Source: Nostoc sp. FACHB-280
Lineage (GTDB): Bacteria > Cyanobacteriota > Cyanobacteriia > Cyanobacteriales > Nostocaceae
Direction of reading: 5' to 3'
Length of the DNA stretch: 64,000 bases
Assembly (NCBI RefSeq): GCF_014697615.1
Contig: NZ_JACJSD010000001.1
Span: 124,001-188,000, forward strand
The notes below the pieces were generated by a model. The model made no database searches and was not told the DNA's origin. It worked only from the letters and a program-made list of their open reading frames with translations. Positions 1-7,878 of this stretch are shown here, one piece after another (the stretch's first letter is position 1; every line of letters begins with the position of its first letter). The position numbers and the translations under genes were made by a program.

Positions 1-468
1 CATATTTCTCCCCATAAAGGCTTTGCTTGCGCCCATAGGATTTTATATGGCGGCGAATCTTGTTCCCAGTACATCAAGAGTGTAATTGCCCAAGAAGGTT
101 TAAGGGTTGCTTTCATCAAGTCTCGCACCAGATTTCAAGCTTGCAAACAAGCTAATTTAATTTTGCGTTCCCAATTGGATGATTCTGAATCTTCAGAATC
201 AGAAGATGAAGCAAATACACAGCAACCAAAAAAAGATAATGGCAGTAATAATTATCAACCTTCCAATACAAGCTGTAGCAGTAGTGATAGTACTTGCTGT
301 GTAGATTGTGCAGATTTAAGTTGCAATTGTGCTGATATAACTAATGTTTTGAGTGATTGTGATTTCTTTCATTGTCATGCTGCACATTGTAGCGTTGTAG
401 ATTGTAGTTCTCTTGATTGTAGTGGTGCTGATTGTGGCTTTCTTGATTGCGGTAGTTGTGGTAGCTAA
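1..468 (+). CDS. yidD: YidD family membrane protein insertion factor, Cys-rich tail (5' partial)
   Basis: The frame is open from base 1, so the gene starts before the window. The first ~55 codons read HISPHKGFACAHRILYGG, then SCSQY and a basic LRVAFIKSRTRFQACKQAN stretch. This matches the cyanobacterial form of the YidD/Haemolysin domain, whose family role is to help YidC/Sec insert membrane proteins. An acidic Ser/Glu/Asn linker follows, then a tail with 14 cysteines in about 64 residues. Six of these fall exactly every fifth residue as xxxDC-like pentads. The ATG at 163 lies inside the conserved domain's continuation and is not the real start. The family assignment is fairly secure; the function of the tail is unknown, and metal binding or a pentapeptide-like fold are guesses. 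Confidence 0.75.
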   Translation, partial: HISPHKGFACAHRILYGGESCSQYIKSVIAQEGLRVAFIKSRTRFQACKQANLILRSQLDDSESSESEDEANTQQPKKDNGSNNYQPSNTSCSSSDSTCCVDCADLSCNCADITNVLSDCDFFHCHAAHCSVVDCSSLDCSGADCGFLDCGSCGS

Positions 469-768
469 TAATCGTCAAAATTCAGAATCTAGAAGTCAGC
501 ATTGATTTAGAGTTTGACGAACAATACTATAAGGTATAGTGTCATCTTGATTTATTCATACTCCTGACTCTTGATTACTAAACTCTTACTAAAAATATCT
601 AGTTTTTAAATCACCCTCAAAGTATTTGTCTAAAACATTGATTAGTCGCAATCATCAAGATTGAAACTTAGCTCAACTGAATTTGAGTTAAAAATCTATG
701 TATGCTATATATGTAACACGGTAAATCTAGCAACATACCGGGGTTAGACTAGCAGAGGGACAACGGCG
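469..768. other. Intergenic region upstream of cysA
   Basis: AT-rich spacer of 300 bases with no credible ORF. A purine-rich AGAGGGA at 754-760 sits 8 bases before the GTG start of cysA and is a good ribosome binding site. I see no clear promoter or terminator. Confidence 0.5.
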
Positions 769-1785
769 GTGGGCATAGTAGTTGAGAATGTATCCAAAAA
801 TTTTGGCAGTTTTAAAGCAGTTGACCAAGTTGACTTAACCGTTAAAAGTGGTTCACTGGTAGCTTTACTTGGGCCATCCGGTTCTGGTAAATCTACTTTA
901 CTGAGGCTAATTGCTGGTTTAGAAACACCAGATAGTGGCAAAATCCTGCTGACTGGAAAAGATGCTACTTATCAAAGTGTACAAGAACGAAATATTGGGT
1001 TTGTTTTTCAGCATTATGCTTTGTTCAAGCACATGACGGTGCGACAAAATATTGCTTTTGGTTTAGAAATTCGCAAAGCCCCAGCTAAGAAAATTAAAGG
1101 GCGGGTAGAACAGTTACTAGAGCTAGTACAATTGGGTGGATTAGGCGATCGCTATCCTTCACAGTTATCCGGTGGTCAAAGACAACGGGTAGCATTAGCT
1201 AGAGCCTTGGCAGTCGAACCAGAGGTGTTATTGTTAGATGAACCCTTTGGTGCGCTGGATGCCAAAGTGCGGAAAGATTTACGGGCATGGTTACGCCGCC
1301 TCCATGATGAGGTTCATGTTACCACTGTTTTTGTCACCCACGACCAAGAAGAAGCAATGGAAGTTTCCGATGAGGTCGTAGTCATGAACAAAGGAAGGGT
1401 GGAACAGGTAGGTACACCAGCAGAGATTTACGATAATCCTGCGTCGGCATTTGTGATGAGCTTTATCGGCCCGGTGAATGTTTTACCCAACACTTCCAGA
1501 ATTTTCCAAAGTTCTGGGTTCGATGCACCACACCCAGAAGTCTTTTTACGTCCCCAGGATGTCATTATCGAAAAACAAGCCAACGGTACAACGGCATCTG
1601 CTAAAGTTAGCCGCTTAATTCATCTGGGTTGGGAAATTCAAGTAGAATTAACCTTAGATGATGGACAAGTGGTAACGGCTCATCTCACACGCGATCGCTT
1701 CAACCAATTAGAGTTAGAACCACAACAACGGGTTTACGTTAAACCCAAGGATGCCAAATCCTTTCCGGTTTACTACTCAATCTAA
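769..1785 (+). CDS. cysA: Sulfate/thiosulfate ABC transporter ATP-binding protein CysA
   Basis: Cytoplasmic ATPase that powers sulfate/thiosulfate uptake with a CysTW permease and a periplasmic binding protein. The 338-residue protein has Walker [10 protein letters not shown] (35-43), a Q-loop near 81, signature LSGGQRQRV (133-141), Walker B LLLDEP (154-159) and the H-loop His191. After about residue 235 comes a C-terminal TOBE-like regulatory region, which is the usual CysA/MalK architecture and length. The start is GTG, chosen because AGAGGGA lies 8 bases upstream and the protein begins at the conserved strand [12 protein letters not shown]. No permease or binding-protein genes are adjacent, so it appears as a detached subunit. 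Molybdate or other oxyanion specificity cannot be excluded from sequence alone. Confidence 0.88.
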   Translation: MGIVVENVSKNFGSFKAVDQVDLTVKSGSLVALLGPSGSGKSTLLRLIAGLETPDSGKILLTGKDATYQSVQERNIGFVFQHYALFKHMTVRQNIAFGLEIRKAPAKKIKGRVEQLLELVQLGGLGDRYPSQLSGGQRQRVALARALAVEPEVLLLDEPFGALDAKVRKDLRAWLRRLHDEVHVTTVFVTHDQEEAMEVSDEVVVMNKGRVEQVGTPAEIYDNPASAFVMSFIGPVNVLPNTSRIFQSSGFDAPHPEVFLRPQDVIIEKQANGTTASAKVSRLIHLGWEIQVELTLDDGQVVTAHLTRDRFNQLELEPQQRVYVKPKDAKSFPVYYSI

Positions 1786-1810
1786 ATTTAAAAATTAAAT
1801 CATTACTTAT

Positions 1811-1845
1811 AAAAGAAGGATGAAGTACATTTATCCTTCTTTTTT
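1811..1845 (+). terminator. Rho-independent terminator after cysA
   Basis: A perfect 11-bp stem (AAAAGAAGGAT at 1811-1821 pairing with 1833-1843), an 11-base loop and a terminal T-run, 25 bases after the cysA stop codon. Confidence 0.8.
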
Positions 1846-2008
1846 GCTGTTAGGGCTTACCCCAGAAATTACTGTACTCCAAAAAATCAATCATCCTCTA
1901 TCTCCCTTGTCCCCCTTGTCTCCCTAAACGCAATCTATAGGTGTTCCAAACCCTCACACCCTCTTTATGCGTAACTTCTAAGTGTATAAGTTATTCTTTA
2001 TGTTTCTT

Positions 2009-2026
2009 TATACTTATATAAGTATA
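2009..2026. repeat. Perfect 18-bp palindrome, possible operator
   Basis: TATACTTATATAAGTATA is its own reverse complement. It lies ~220 bases after cysA and ~750 bases before the next likely gene. It could be a regulator site, a protein-binding site or chance in AT-rich DNA. No adjacent gene obviously depends on it. Confidence 0.3.
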
Positions 2027-2541
2027 TACTTAATTTTCTTAAAATTTACTTAAATTTTAGGGATAAAACGTTTCTAAACTTCAAGTTGTAGTGTTCAGTT
2101 GTTGAAACTTGTCTACAATTAGGCATAGATGACCTCTACCCAATGGTAGAATTCTTGATCAAAATAATCACGCATAATTTTTGTCTACTTAAATAAAAAT
2201 ATGAATTAAAAATTGCACCAAGGAGCAGATAGCAACCAGGAAAAATCCGAAACAGCAAGTTAACAACATCAAAAAAGCTTTTTATTACACATCTAAGTGT
2301 TGGTTACTATGACAATACAAACTCATAACCAAAAAAATTAATTTGTAATAATTGCAGCTTTATGTTGCAGACAAACACATAGATAATCATCATTAATAAT
2401 TACTTTTTAAGATGGCAAAAAGTTAAAAAAAGAAAAATCCCAAAAATTATTGCTGAGATATAGACTTCTGTTTTTATCTGCAAAAATTTTAAATACTTGT
2501 GATCATAAAAGCTGAATTCAAGGCAGTAGTGGATAGATATA

Positions 2542-2664
2542 ATGTATACATTTATAAATTATGAGTTAAGTTCTGCAAATACAGCACTTAGAAAAATTGC
2601 TACCAAAGAGCAGCTTTATGAAATCTTATCAATTGCTACAATGAAACACCGTAAAAACCGATAA
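2542..2664 (+). CDS. Possible small protein, 40 residues (unrecognised)
   Basis: ATG-initiated ORF whose product begins MYTFINYELSSANTALRKIA and ends in a basic KHRKNR. It is weakly amphipathic with no signal peptide or cysteines. No good Shine-Dalgarno sequence is seen upstream. It stands alone in a ~1 kb spacer. It is listed because its composition looks more like protein than the surrounding AT-rich DNA, but it may be a chance ORF. Confidence 0.25.
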   Translation: MYTFINYELSSANTALRKIATKEQLYEILSIATMKHRKNR

Positions 2665-2772
2665 AACTTCAAAGAAAGAAAACTTACTTTGGATCTATGA
2701 TTTAAAAACTCAACCTATATCTATTAAAAATCCCTATTATTGACACCCCAAGCAAAGATAAAAGGTAAAAAT

Positions 2773-3486
2773 ATGAAGATAATTCCAGATTTATCTAGGT
2801 CATTTGCGCTGCAACTACTAACATTTGCAGCAATAGCCAGTGCGACAACCTTAAATCATAATTCGTTACCGGCTGATGCCCAAGAAACTCCCACAGAACC
2901 ACAACCCACAACAGCGCGGATTTGTTCTTTAGATCCTGTGGAATCTTTATTACCACCACCCCAAGCCAAAACCAGCAACTCCCTATTGTCATACCTAGCC
3001 GCCGAAGGATTTACTCAAAGCAAAGATGGTTCCTGGGTATGTTATGTCAACGACCCGAAAAAAGAAGGACGTTATTACACCTTATTTAAAGTTCAAGAGC
3101 TAAATGGCAAGCTAGTCGGCAGTTCTTTTTTAGATGGTGGGAATTTAATTGAAGGTCAAGATAACCGCACCTTAGATTTTTTTATGAAGCTGATTGAGCA
3201 TCATCTGGATGGAGATCAAGAGAATCGCCAAAGCATACGTAGATATTTAGAATCCTTTATATCTTTAGTCAAAGAAGGCAAAATCAAAGCCTCCCGTCGC
3301 GGATTTTTGTTTGATCAACCCAACCGTGCTTTAGTTGTTTATCACACAATTGGTAACAGTGCAGGAGAACTCAAAGGTACAGCAATTACCCTCAACATTC
3401 AAATATCTGATAAAGTCAATGCCAACTCAACCAAAAGTGCAGTACCGACTTCTGTAGGGGAGAATATCCAACCGAACCAAAAATAA
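2773..3486 (+). CDS. Secreted protein of unknown function
   Basis: Not recognised. The product of about 237 residues begins with a basic MKIIPDLSR stretch, a hydrophobic segment (LQLLTFAAIASATTL) and an Ala-containing cleavage-like region before AQETPTEP. This suggests Sec export to the periplasm or beyond. The mature part has two cysteines (ICSLDP, WVCYVND), a central acidic/helical region and a C-terminal Ser/Asn-rich tail. I chose the ATG at 2773 over the upstream TTG at 2740 because an AAAGG motif lies just before it and the signal peptide then starts correctly. It is followed after 57 bases by a second exported protein and may be co-transcribed with it. Confidence 0.55.
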   Translation: MKIIPDLSRSFALQLLTFAAIASATTLNHNSLPADAQETPTEPQPTTARICSLDPVESLLPPPQAKTSNSLLSYLAAEGFTQSKDGSWVCYVNDPKKEGRYYTLFKVQELNGKLVGSSFLDGGNLIEGQDNRTLDFFMKLIEHHLDGDQENRQSIRRYLESFISLVKEGKIKASRRGFLFDQPNRALVVYHTIGNSAGELKGTAITLNIQISDKVNANSTKSAVPTSVGENIQPNQK

Positions 3487-3543
3487 TACTGATGATGAAA
3501 TGGCTTGTGAGTGGTGTTTCGTTTATTGACCAGGAGATGTATC

Positions 3544-4749
3544 TTGTTGAAATCAACTGTCAAAAGCATAGGAATTTCGTTAACGTCTTTGGCAGTAGTA
3601 TTGTCTGTTTGCCAATCTGCTAACGCACAGCTAAATGTAGGAAAGCGTAAAATCCAAAGAGGACTGGAGCGAGAGTACCTCCAATATCAGCTAGAAAACC
3701 GTAATCTCAGTGATGCGTTCGTCATCCCTAGCTGTACTGTGGGTAGTGGTACTGGTTGTAACAAAACTGGCACAGTCCTACAACAATTACTGGCAATTAA
3801 TGGTGGCCCTAGTTACTACGATTTAGTAATTCGAGCCGCTGGGGGACAGCAAAACTACCAGAATTTCGCCGCTTTTTACGGCAACAATGAACGACTGCCA
3901 GAAATTCCTTTCGCATCGTTTTGGAAAAAACAGTCTCCATCAATTGTGGATGGTTATCAATACGTCCTCGGACAGCCTGTTAGCCGCAGTCCGGTGGCTG
4001 GTTTGGGTGCAGTGACTAAAAACTTTGCTTGGTCGCCACTATCTAGAGGAGATAATTCTCTTAGTCCCAGAGACGGACTATTAGATTTCAAGTATTCTTT
4101 CGGGCGTGAACTCTTGGTTGAGGTATCGAAAATTCCGAATCTCCAACAGCAGATTCGTGATTTAGATTTGCCTCCTGAGATGACGCAGTTTTATTTAAAT
4201 AACCTCTCTCGTGGGTTAAATGCCTTGAAGACAGGAAATGAAGAAGCATTACAAGAAAGCGTTTTAAGAATCTTTTCCTTTCCCTATTCATCCGACTCAA
4301 CAACAAGTCCTAACTATGGACGGGTATCTCTTGACACACCAAAAGAGTTAGACAACATTGAAGGTATCCCTATAGGTGGTGAAGAACTCAGCCCCGACAT
4401 CGCATTATTAGAACCAGACTCATTTTTGCTAGAGTCAGATACTGCCCTTGCTTTAGATGTTGGTACCATAACTGGAAGTGCTTTTAACCCCTTATATCTC
4501 AGCCCTGCGCTTTTATTGCTGTTACTCCTAACGGGTGGAGGTGGTGGTAATTCCTCTCGTGCTGTCATTCCTCCAGTGGTTCCACCTGTTCAACCTACGC
4601 CCAACCCAACCCCAACCCCAACCACACCACCACCGGTTAGGGTGGATGAACCATCAACACTGACCGCTATACTATTGCTGACACCTTTATTGGGCGTACT
4701 CAGCTATAAAAAGCGCACAACCAGAACAAAGATTTGTGTGAAATCTTAA
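3544..4749 (+). CDS. Exported protein with PEP-CTERM-like C-terminus
   Basis: Unrecognised exported protein of about 401 residues. I chose the TTG at 3544 (3547 is equally possible) because AGGAG at 3532-3536 precedes it and the signal peptide then begins MLKSTVKSIGISLTSLAVVL, with ANA as a likely cleavage site. The central part is helical with two close cysteines (SCTVGSGTGC). Near the end are a Leu run plus five glycines, a Pro/Thr-rich linker, then EPSTLTAILLLTPLLGVLSYKKR. That order (Glu-Pro-Ser, hydrophobic helix, basic cluster) resembles the PEP-CTERM signal recognised by exosortases, though the canonical VPEP reads VDEP here. Surface anchoring and export by exosortase are inference. 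Confidence 0.5.
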   Translation: MLKSTVKSIGISLTSLAVVLSVCQSANAQLNVGKRKIQRGLEREYLQYQLENRNLSDAFVIPSCTVGSGTGCNKTGTVLQQLLAINGGPSYYDLVIRAAGGQQNYQNFAAFYGNNERLPEIPFASFWKKQSPSIVDGYQYVLGQPVSRSPVAGLGAVTKNFAWSPLSRGDNSLSPRDGLLDFKYSFGRELLVEVSKIPNLQQQIRDLDLPPEMTQFYLNNLSRGLNALKTGNEEALQESVLRIFSFPYSSDSTTSPNYGRVSLDTPKELDNIEGIPIGGEELSPDIALLEPDSFLLESDTALALDVGTITGSAFNPLYLSPALLLLLLLTGGGGGNSSRAVIPPVVPPVQPTPNPTPTPTTPPPVRVDEPSTLTAILLLTPLLGVLSYKKRTTRTKICVKS

Positions 4750-4870
4750 GGGTCATCTTTGATTTTTGAAAAAACTTCAATATTTCTCAGGTTGGCATTT
4801 ACCACTGTTTTTTAGGTCGGTTGAGAGTTGGACTGCAAATTACCATCCCAGCTATCTTTGATGAATAAAA

Positions 4871-4895
4871 ATCCCTCGGCAAGCTACCGAGGGAT
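4871..4895. terminator. Hairpin, probable terminator
   Basis: Perfect 9-bp stem ATCCCTCGG/CCGAGGGAT with a 7-base loop, 120 bases after the exported-protein gene. The T-run is clear only on the minus side (AAAAA precedes the stem on the plus strand), so it could terminate in either direction but looks stronger for minus transcription. Confidence 0.5.
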
Positions 4896-4992
4896 ATATT
4901 AATTAGTACTTTTCACCTAAAAATATCCCACTTCCTTAGAATACCTATTCGTTTTAAGATGAGTATGCCAAAATGCCAAATCGTTGTTATTT

Positions 4993-5385
4993 ATGACTCA
5001 GCTGATCGAATACGAAGAAGCCAGCGCCGAAGTTCGTGCAGTTTATGATGATATTCGTGCAACACGACAAACAGATTATATTAATAATTTTTGGAAGGCT
5101 TTAGCTAATCATCCGCCGACGCTACAACGCACTTGGCAGACAATTAAGGAAGTGATGACTGGCCCTGGTGAACTTGACCCACTGGTGCGCGAGTTGATTT
5201 ATATTGCTGTGAGTGTGACGAATGGTTGTGATTACTGTATATCGTCCCATACAGCTGCTGCCCGTGCTAAAGGGATGAATGATGTGATGTTTGGCGAACT
5301 GCTGGCGATTGTTGGGACTGCAAATATGACTAATCGTTTGGCTAATGGTTATAAAATTCCAGTAGATGAGCAATTTCAGTCATAA
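4993..5385 (+). CDS. Carboxymuconolactone decarboxylase / AhpD-like protein
   Basis: A 130-residue all-helical protein with the family's redox motif CDYCISSH (Cys79, Cys82, His86 from the ATG at 4993). In AhpD-like members these residues carry out peroxidase-linked thiol chemistry. The N-terminal part (QLIEYEEASAEVRAVYDDI) matches the common form of the family. An in-frame TTG at 4984 is possible but adds residues outside the domain. Its last 20 bases overlap the ATG of hetI in another frame, so the two are probably co-transcribed and perhaps translationally coupled. The substrate is unknown, and a role in heterocyst metabolism is only suggested by the neighbour. Confidence 0.75.
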   Translation: MTQLIEYEEASAEVRAVYDDIRATRQTDYINNFWKALANHPPTLQRTWQTIKEVMTGPGELDPLVRELIYIAVSVTNGCDYCISSHTAAARAKGMNDVMFGELLAIVGTANMTNRLANGYKIPVDEQFQS

Positions 5386-6136
5386 TGAGGAGCTTAATAG
5401 AAAAACTTTGACTGGCATTAACGATTCATGGCTACCCGCACCCGTAGATTTAACTTTATCAGCGAATGAAGTTCATATCTGGCGAATTGACCTTGATATA
5501 GTAGACTCGCTACGAGTAAGTTTTGCTGCAACTTTATCTAGTGATGAACTGACTCGCGCTAACCGATTTCGTTTTGAGGAACATCGCCAGCGTTTTGTTG
5601 CGGGTCGTGGTAGTTTGAGAAATATATTGAGTCGTTACTTAAAGATTGCACCACAAGAAGTAAGATTTGACTATGAACCTCGTGGTAAACCACTGTTGGC
5701 TGATGATTTAGCAGCGAGTGGTTTGTTGTTTAATTTGTCGCATTCTCAAGATGTGGCGTTGTGTGCAGTGAATTACACAAGCAAAATTGGCATTGATTTA
5801 GAGTATATGCGCTCTGTTTCTGATTTGGAGGCTCTTGCTCAAAGGTTCTTTTTACCGCGAGAATATGAGTTAGTGCGATCGCTTCCTCCTCATCAACAAC
5901 CAGAAGCATTTTTTCGTTATTGGACTTGTAAGGAAGCTTATTTAAAAGCTACAGGCGATGGAATTTCGCAGTTAGAGCAAGTAGAAATATCTCTCACACC
6001 TCAGCAAAGTGCTAAATTGCTCACATCTGAAGAATGGAGTCTTGTAGAGTTTATTCCTGCTGATAATTATCGTGCAGCTGTGGCTGTGGCTGGTTCTGCT
6101 TTGGATTTTAAATATTGGCAGTTCACGGCCAAATAG
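5366..6136 (+). CDS. hetI: 4'-phosphopantetheinyl transferase HetI (Sfp type)
   Basis: Transfers the phosphopantetheine arm from CoA to a serine of carrier proteins. Here the obvious clients are the two ACPs of HglE and the one of HglB. The Sfp-type motifs are present: RFVAGRGSLR (77-85), FNLSHSQD (122-129), the Mg-binding GIDLEYM (142-148) and FRYWTCKEAYLKA (183-195). The sequence parallels Anabaena HetI as I remember it, throughout. The ATG at 5366 overlaps the preceding gene and gives 256 residues. A TTG at 5408 would give 242, closer to the remembered Anabaena length of 237, so the first 14 residues are doubtful. It converges with the dehydrogenase gene, whose end is only 10 bases away. 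Confidence 0.92.
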   Translation: MSNFSHNEELNRKTLTGINDSWLPAPVDLTLSANEVHIWRIDLDIVDSLRVSFAATLSSDELTRANRFRFEEHRQRFVAGRGSLRNILSRYLKIAPQEVRFDYEPRGKPLLADDLAASGLLFNLSHSQDVALCAVNYTSKIGIDLEYMRSVSDLEALAQRFFLPREYELVRSLPPHQQPEAFFRYWTCKEAYLKATGDGISQLEQVEISLTPQQSAKLLTSEEWSLVEFIPADNYRAAVAVAGSALDFKYWQFTAK

Positions 6137-6146
6137 CCTTGAATCA

Positions 6147-6950
6147 TTATTTATCTTCCTGCATACTTCTGACAATTTTTGGTACTAGCCTTCTGGGTAC
6201 AAATCGAACAATTTTGGCAAGGAATTTATTCATTAAACCAGGAATGACCAAGGTTTTGCCGTTCATTAAAGCATCATAACCAATTTGGGCGACTGTTTCA
6301 GCATCCATCATTTTTTGCCGCTTCACCAATTTGGAATCGGCCATTCCGGTTCTTTCATGAAAGGCTGAGGCGGTTGACCCTGGACAAAGCACTGTCACAG
6401 TCACACCTGTACCTTCTAATTCGTTGGCGATCGCTTCTGAAAATGATAATACATAAGCTTTGGTAGCAAAGTAAACTGCCATCAAAGGCCCTGGTTGAAA
6501 AGCCGCCGCCGATGCTACATTCAATATTTTGCCATCTCCTTGTTGGAGCATATCTTTCAGGAATAACTTAGTTAAATGGGTAAGACAGACTAAATTCACC
6601 TGAAGCATTTCTAATTCAGCATTTAAGTTGGTGTTACGGAATAATCCATAAGTACCAAAGCCAGCATTATTCACCAGTACATCAACTTGAATATTTGCTT
6701 GCTGCAACTCTCGAAAAATTTCCTCTGGTGCTGTGGATATCGCTAAATCTTTGACAATATCTTTGACAGCAATCGAAGATTCTTGTTGAAATTTCTCGGC
6801 AACTTCTGTAAGCTTGACTGCATTTCTATCTACTAATACTAGATTATAATTATTTCGAGCAAAAATACAGGCTAATTCGTAACCAATTCCACTTGCAGCC
6901 CCAGTGATTAGAGCAGTTTTTCTACTCTTAGCTTGGTGTGTTGTGTTCAT
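6147..6950 (-). CDS. Short-chain dehydrogenase/reductase at the hetN position
   Basis: A 267-residue classical SDR: cofactor motif TGAASGIG (16-23), NNAG (94-97), catalytic Ser147, Tyr160 and Lys164 (YFATK). It likely reduces or oxidises a keto/hydroxy group with NAD(P)H. Its place next to hetI is where Anabaena PCC 7120 carries hetN. However, the segment before the ILNVAS strand, where HetN has ERGSGR, reads QQGDGK here, and the rest is no closer to HetN than to generic DltE-like SDRs. I therefore do not name it hetN. It could still act on the glycolipid acyl chain. The start is ATG, and it converges with hetI. Confidence 0.8.
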   Translation of the reverse strand: MNTTHQAKSRKTALITGAASGIGYELACIFARNNYNLVLVDRNAVKLTEVAEKFQQESSIAVKDIVKDLAISTAPEEIFRELQQANIQVDVLVNNAGFGTYGLFRNTNLNAELEMLQVNLVCLTHLTKLFLKDMLQQGDGKILNVASAAAFQPGPLMAVYFATKAYVLSFSEAIANELEGTGVTVTVLCPGSTASAFHERTGMADSKLVKRQKMMDAETVAQIGYDALMNGKTLVIPGLMNKFLAKIVRFVPRRLVPKIVRSMQEDK

Positions 6951-7878
6951 ATTAGAAAATTGGTGAACTTAAGTTGCTTAATTTTGTTATCCCAATAGAA
7001 TTCAGTTGTCAGAATTCAGGATAAATTATGTAAAAATCCGCAGATTAATACATGGTAAAATGCAGCAATAAATTTAAAATTTACGATCTAAAATTAGCGA
7101 CTGATGTGAATCAACTACTAATTGACACTTCGACTACGGGGTCAGAACTGAGCTTATTCTGATAGCAGGAGGGCGTAGTTGAGGTGTTGATTTTGATTGC
7201 TAACTTCTGAATTCTGGGTGCTGAATACTTACAGATGTTTAACCCTGATATCCGCACAAGCTTTAGTATTTAAACTATTGGATAGGTAAGTAAGTAATTA
7301 CTCACATTAATGAACCAAATTTTACGCTGAACAATTTCTATCTTATCCTCAACTGTGAAATTGATATGTCATAGATGAACCTTTATCTATAAAATATGAC
7401 GTTTAAATATTACTATTATATTTTTTCACTATGTAGCAGGTGATATGTTGCGGGCTACAGATTATACTATTTTATTTTAAAAATGATACAGATATGAAAG
7501 CTGCACCTCGACTTACCTCGACTTCGCTCGGCGAACAGAAGCAGAGGTGCAGAGAAAGTGATTTATATCAGTAATTTTGTGAAATGATATTACAGGTTAT
7601 AAATTACTTGGTGTTGTTTATATTTCTCGATATTGTCAGTAATTTGGCTATTACTATACTGTGAGATTTTTGTTAATGATTAAATATAATTCCACAGCCA
7701 GAATTCAGGATAAGACAAATGATTTTTTTTACACTAAATTGAATATTCATCTGTCTACAATGAGTGCAGATGTTGATGAATAATATTGGAGGTTTGAATT
7801 CTGACTTCTGGAGGTTGATGTAAGAGTTTTTCAAGTTTAAATTTCTAGCTGGCTTGCAAGGTCAAATTTGCTCATTGA
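6951..7878. other. Repeat-rich intergenic region
   Basis: About 930 bases without a credible gene. It contains an imperfect inverted repeat around 7118-7190 (TTGACACTTCGACTACG and its near-complement), several GAATTC-containing short repeats, and the dispersed element at 7501-7552. I see no promoter motif with confidence. Confidence 0.5.
7501..7552. repeat. Dispersed hairpin repeat (CTTCGCTCGG family)
   Basis: Terminal arms CTGCACCTC and GAGGTGCAG enclose CGACTTACCTCGACTTCGC. A 29-base block from 7503 to 7531 recurs without mismatch at 33432-33460. It is probably a non-autonomous, MITE-like cyanobacterial repeat. Confidence 0.7.

Larger units (their letters stand above)
1786..2772. other. 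Long AT-rich intergenic region
   Basis: Nearly 1 kb separates cysA from the next convincing gene. It holds the cysA terminator (1811-1845), a perfect 18-bp palindrome (2009-2026) and a 40-codon ORF (2542-2664). The rest is AT-rich with no recognisable RNA or promoter motif. Confidence 0.5.

Noticed and set aside
163-468. Complete 101-residue Cys-rich protein starting at ATG 163
   Set aside because: The frame is open to base 1 and the upstream part encodes the YidD domain, so 163 is internal.
5600-5630. RGSGR-like motif in HetI (GRGSLR)
   Set aside because: It is part of the conserved phosphopantetheinyl transferase motif and reads RGSLR, not RGSGR.
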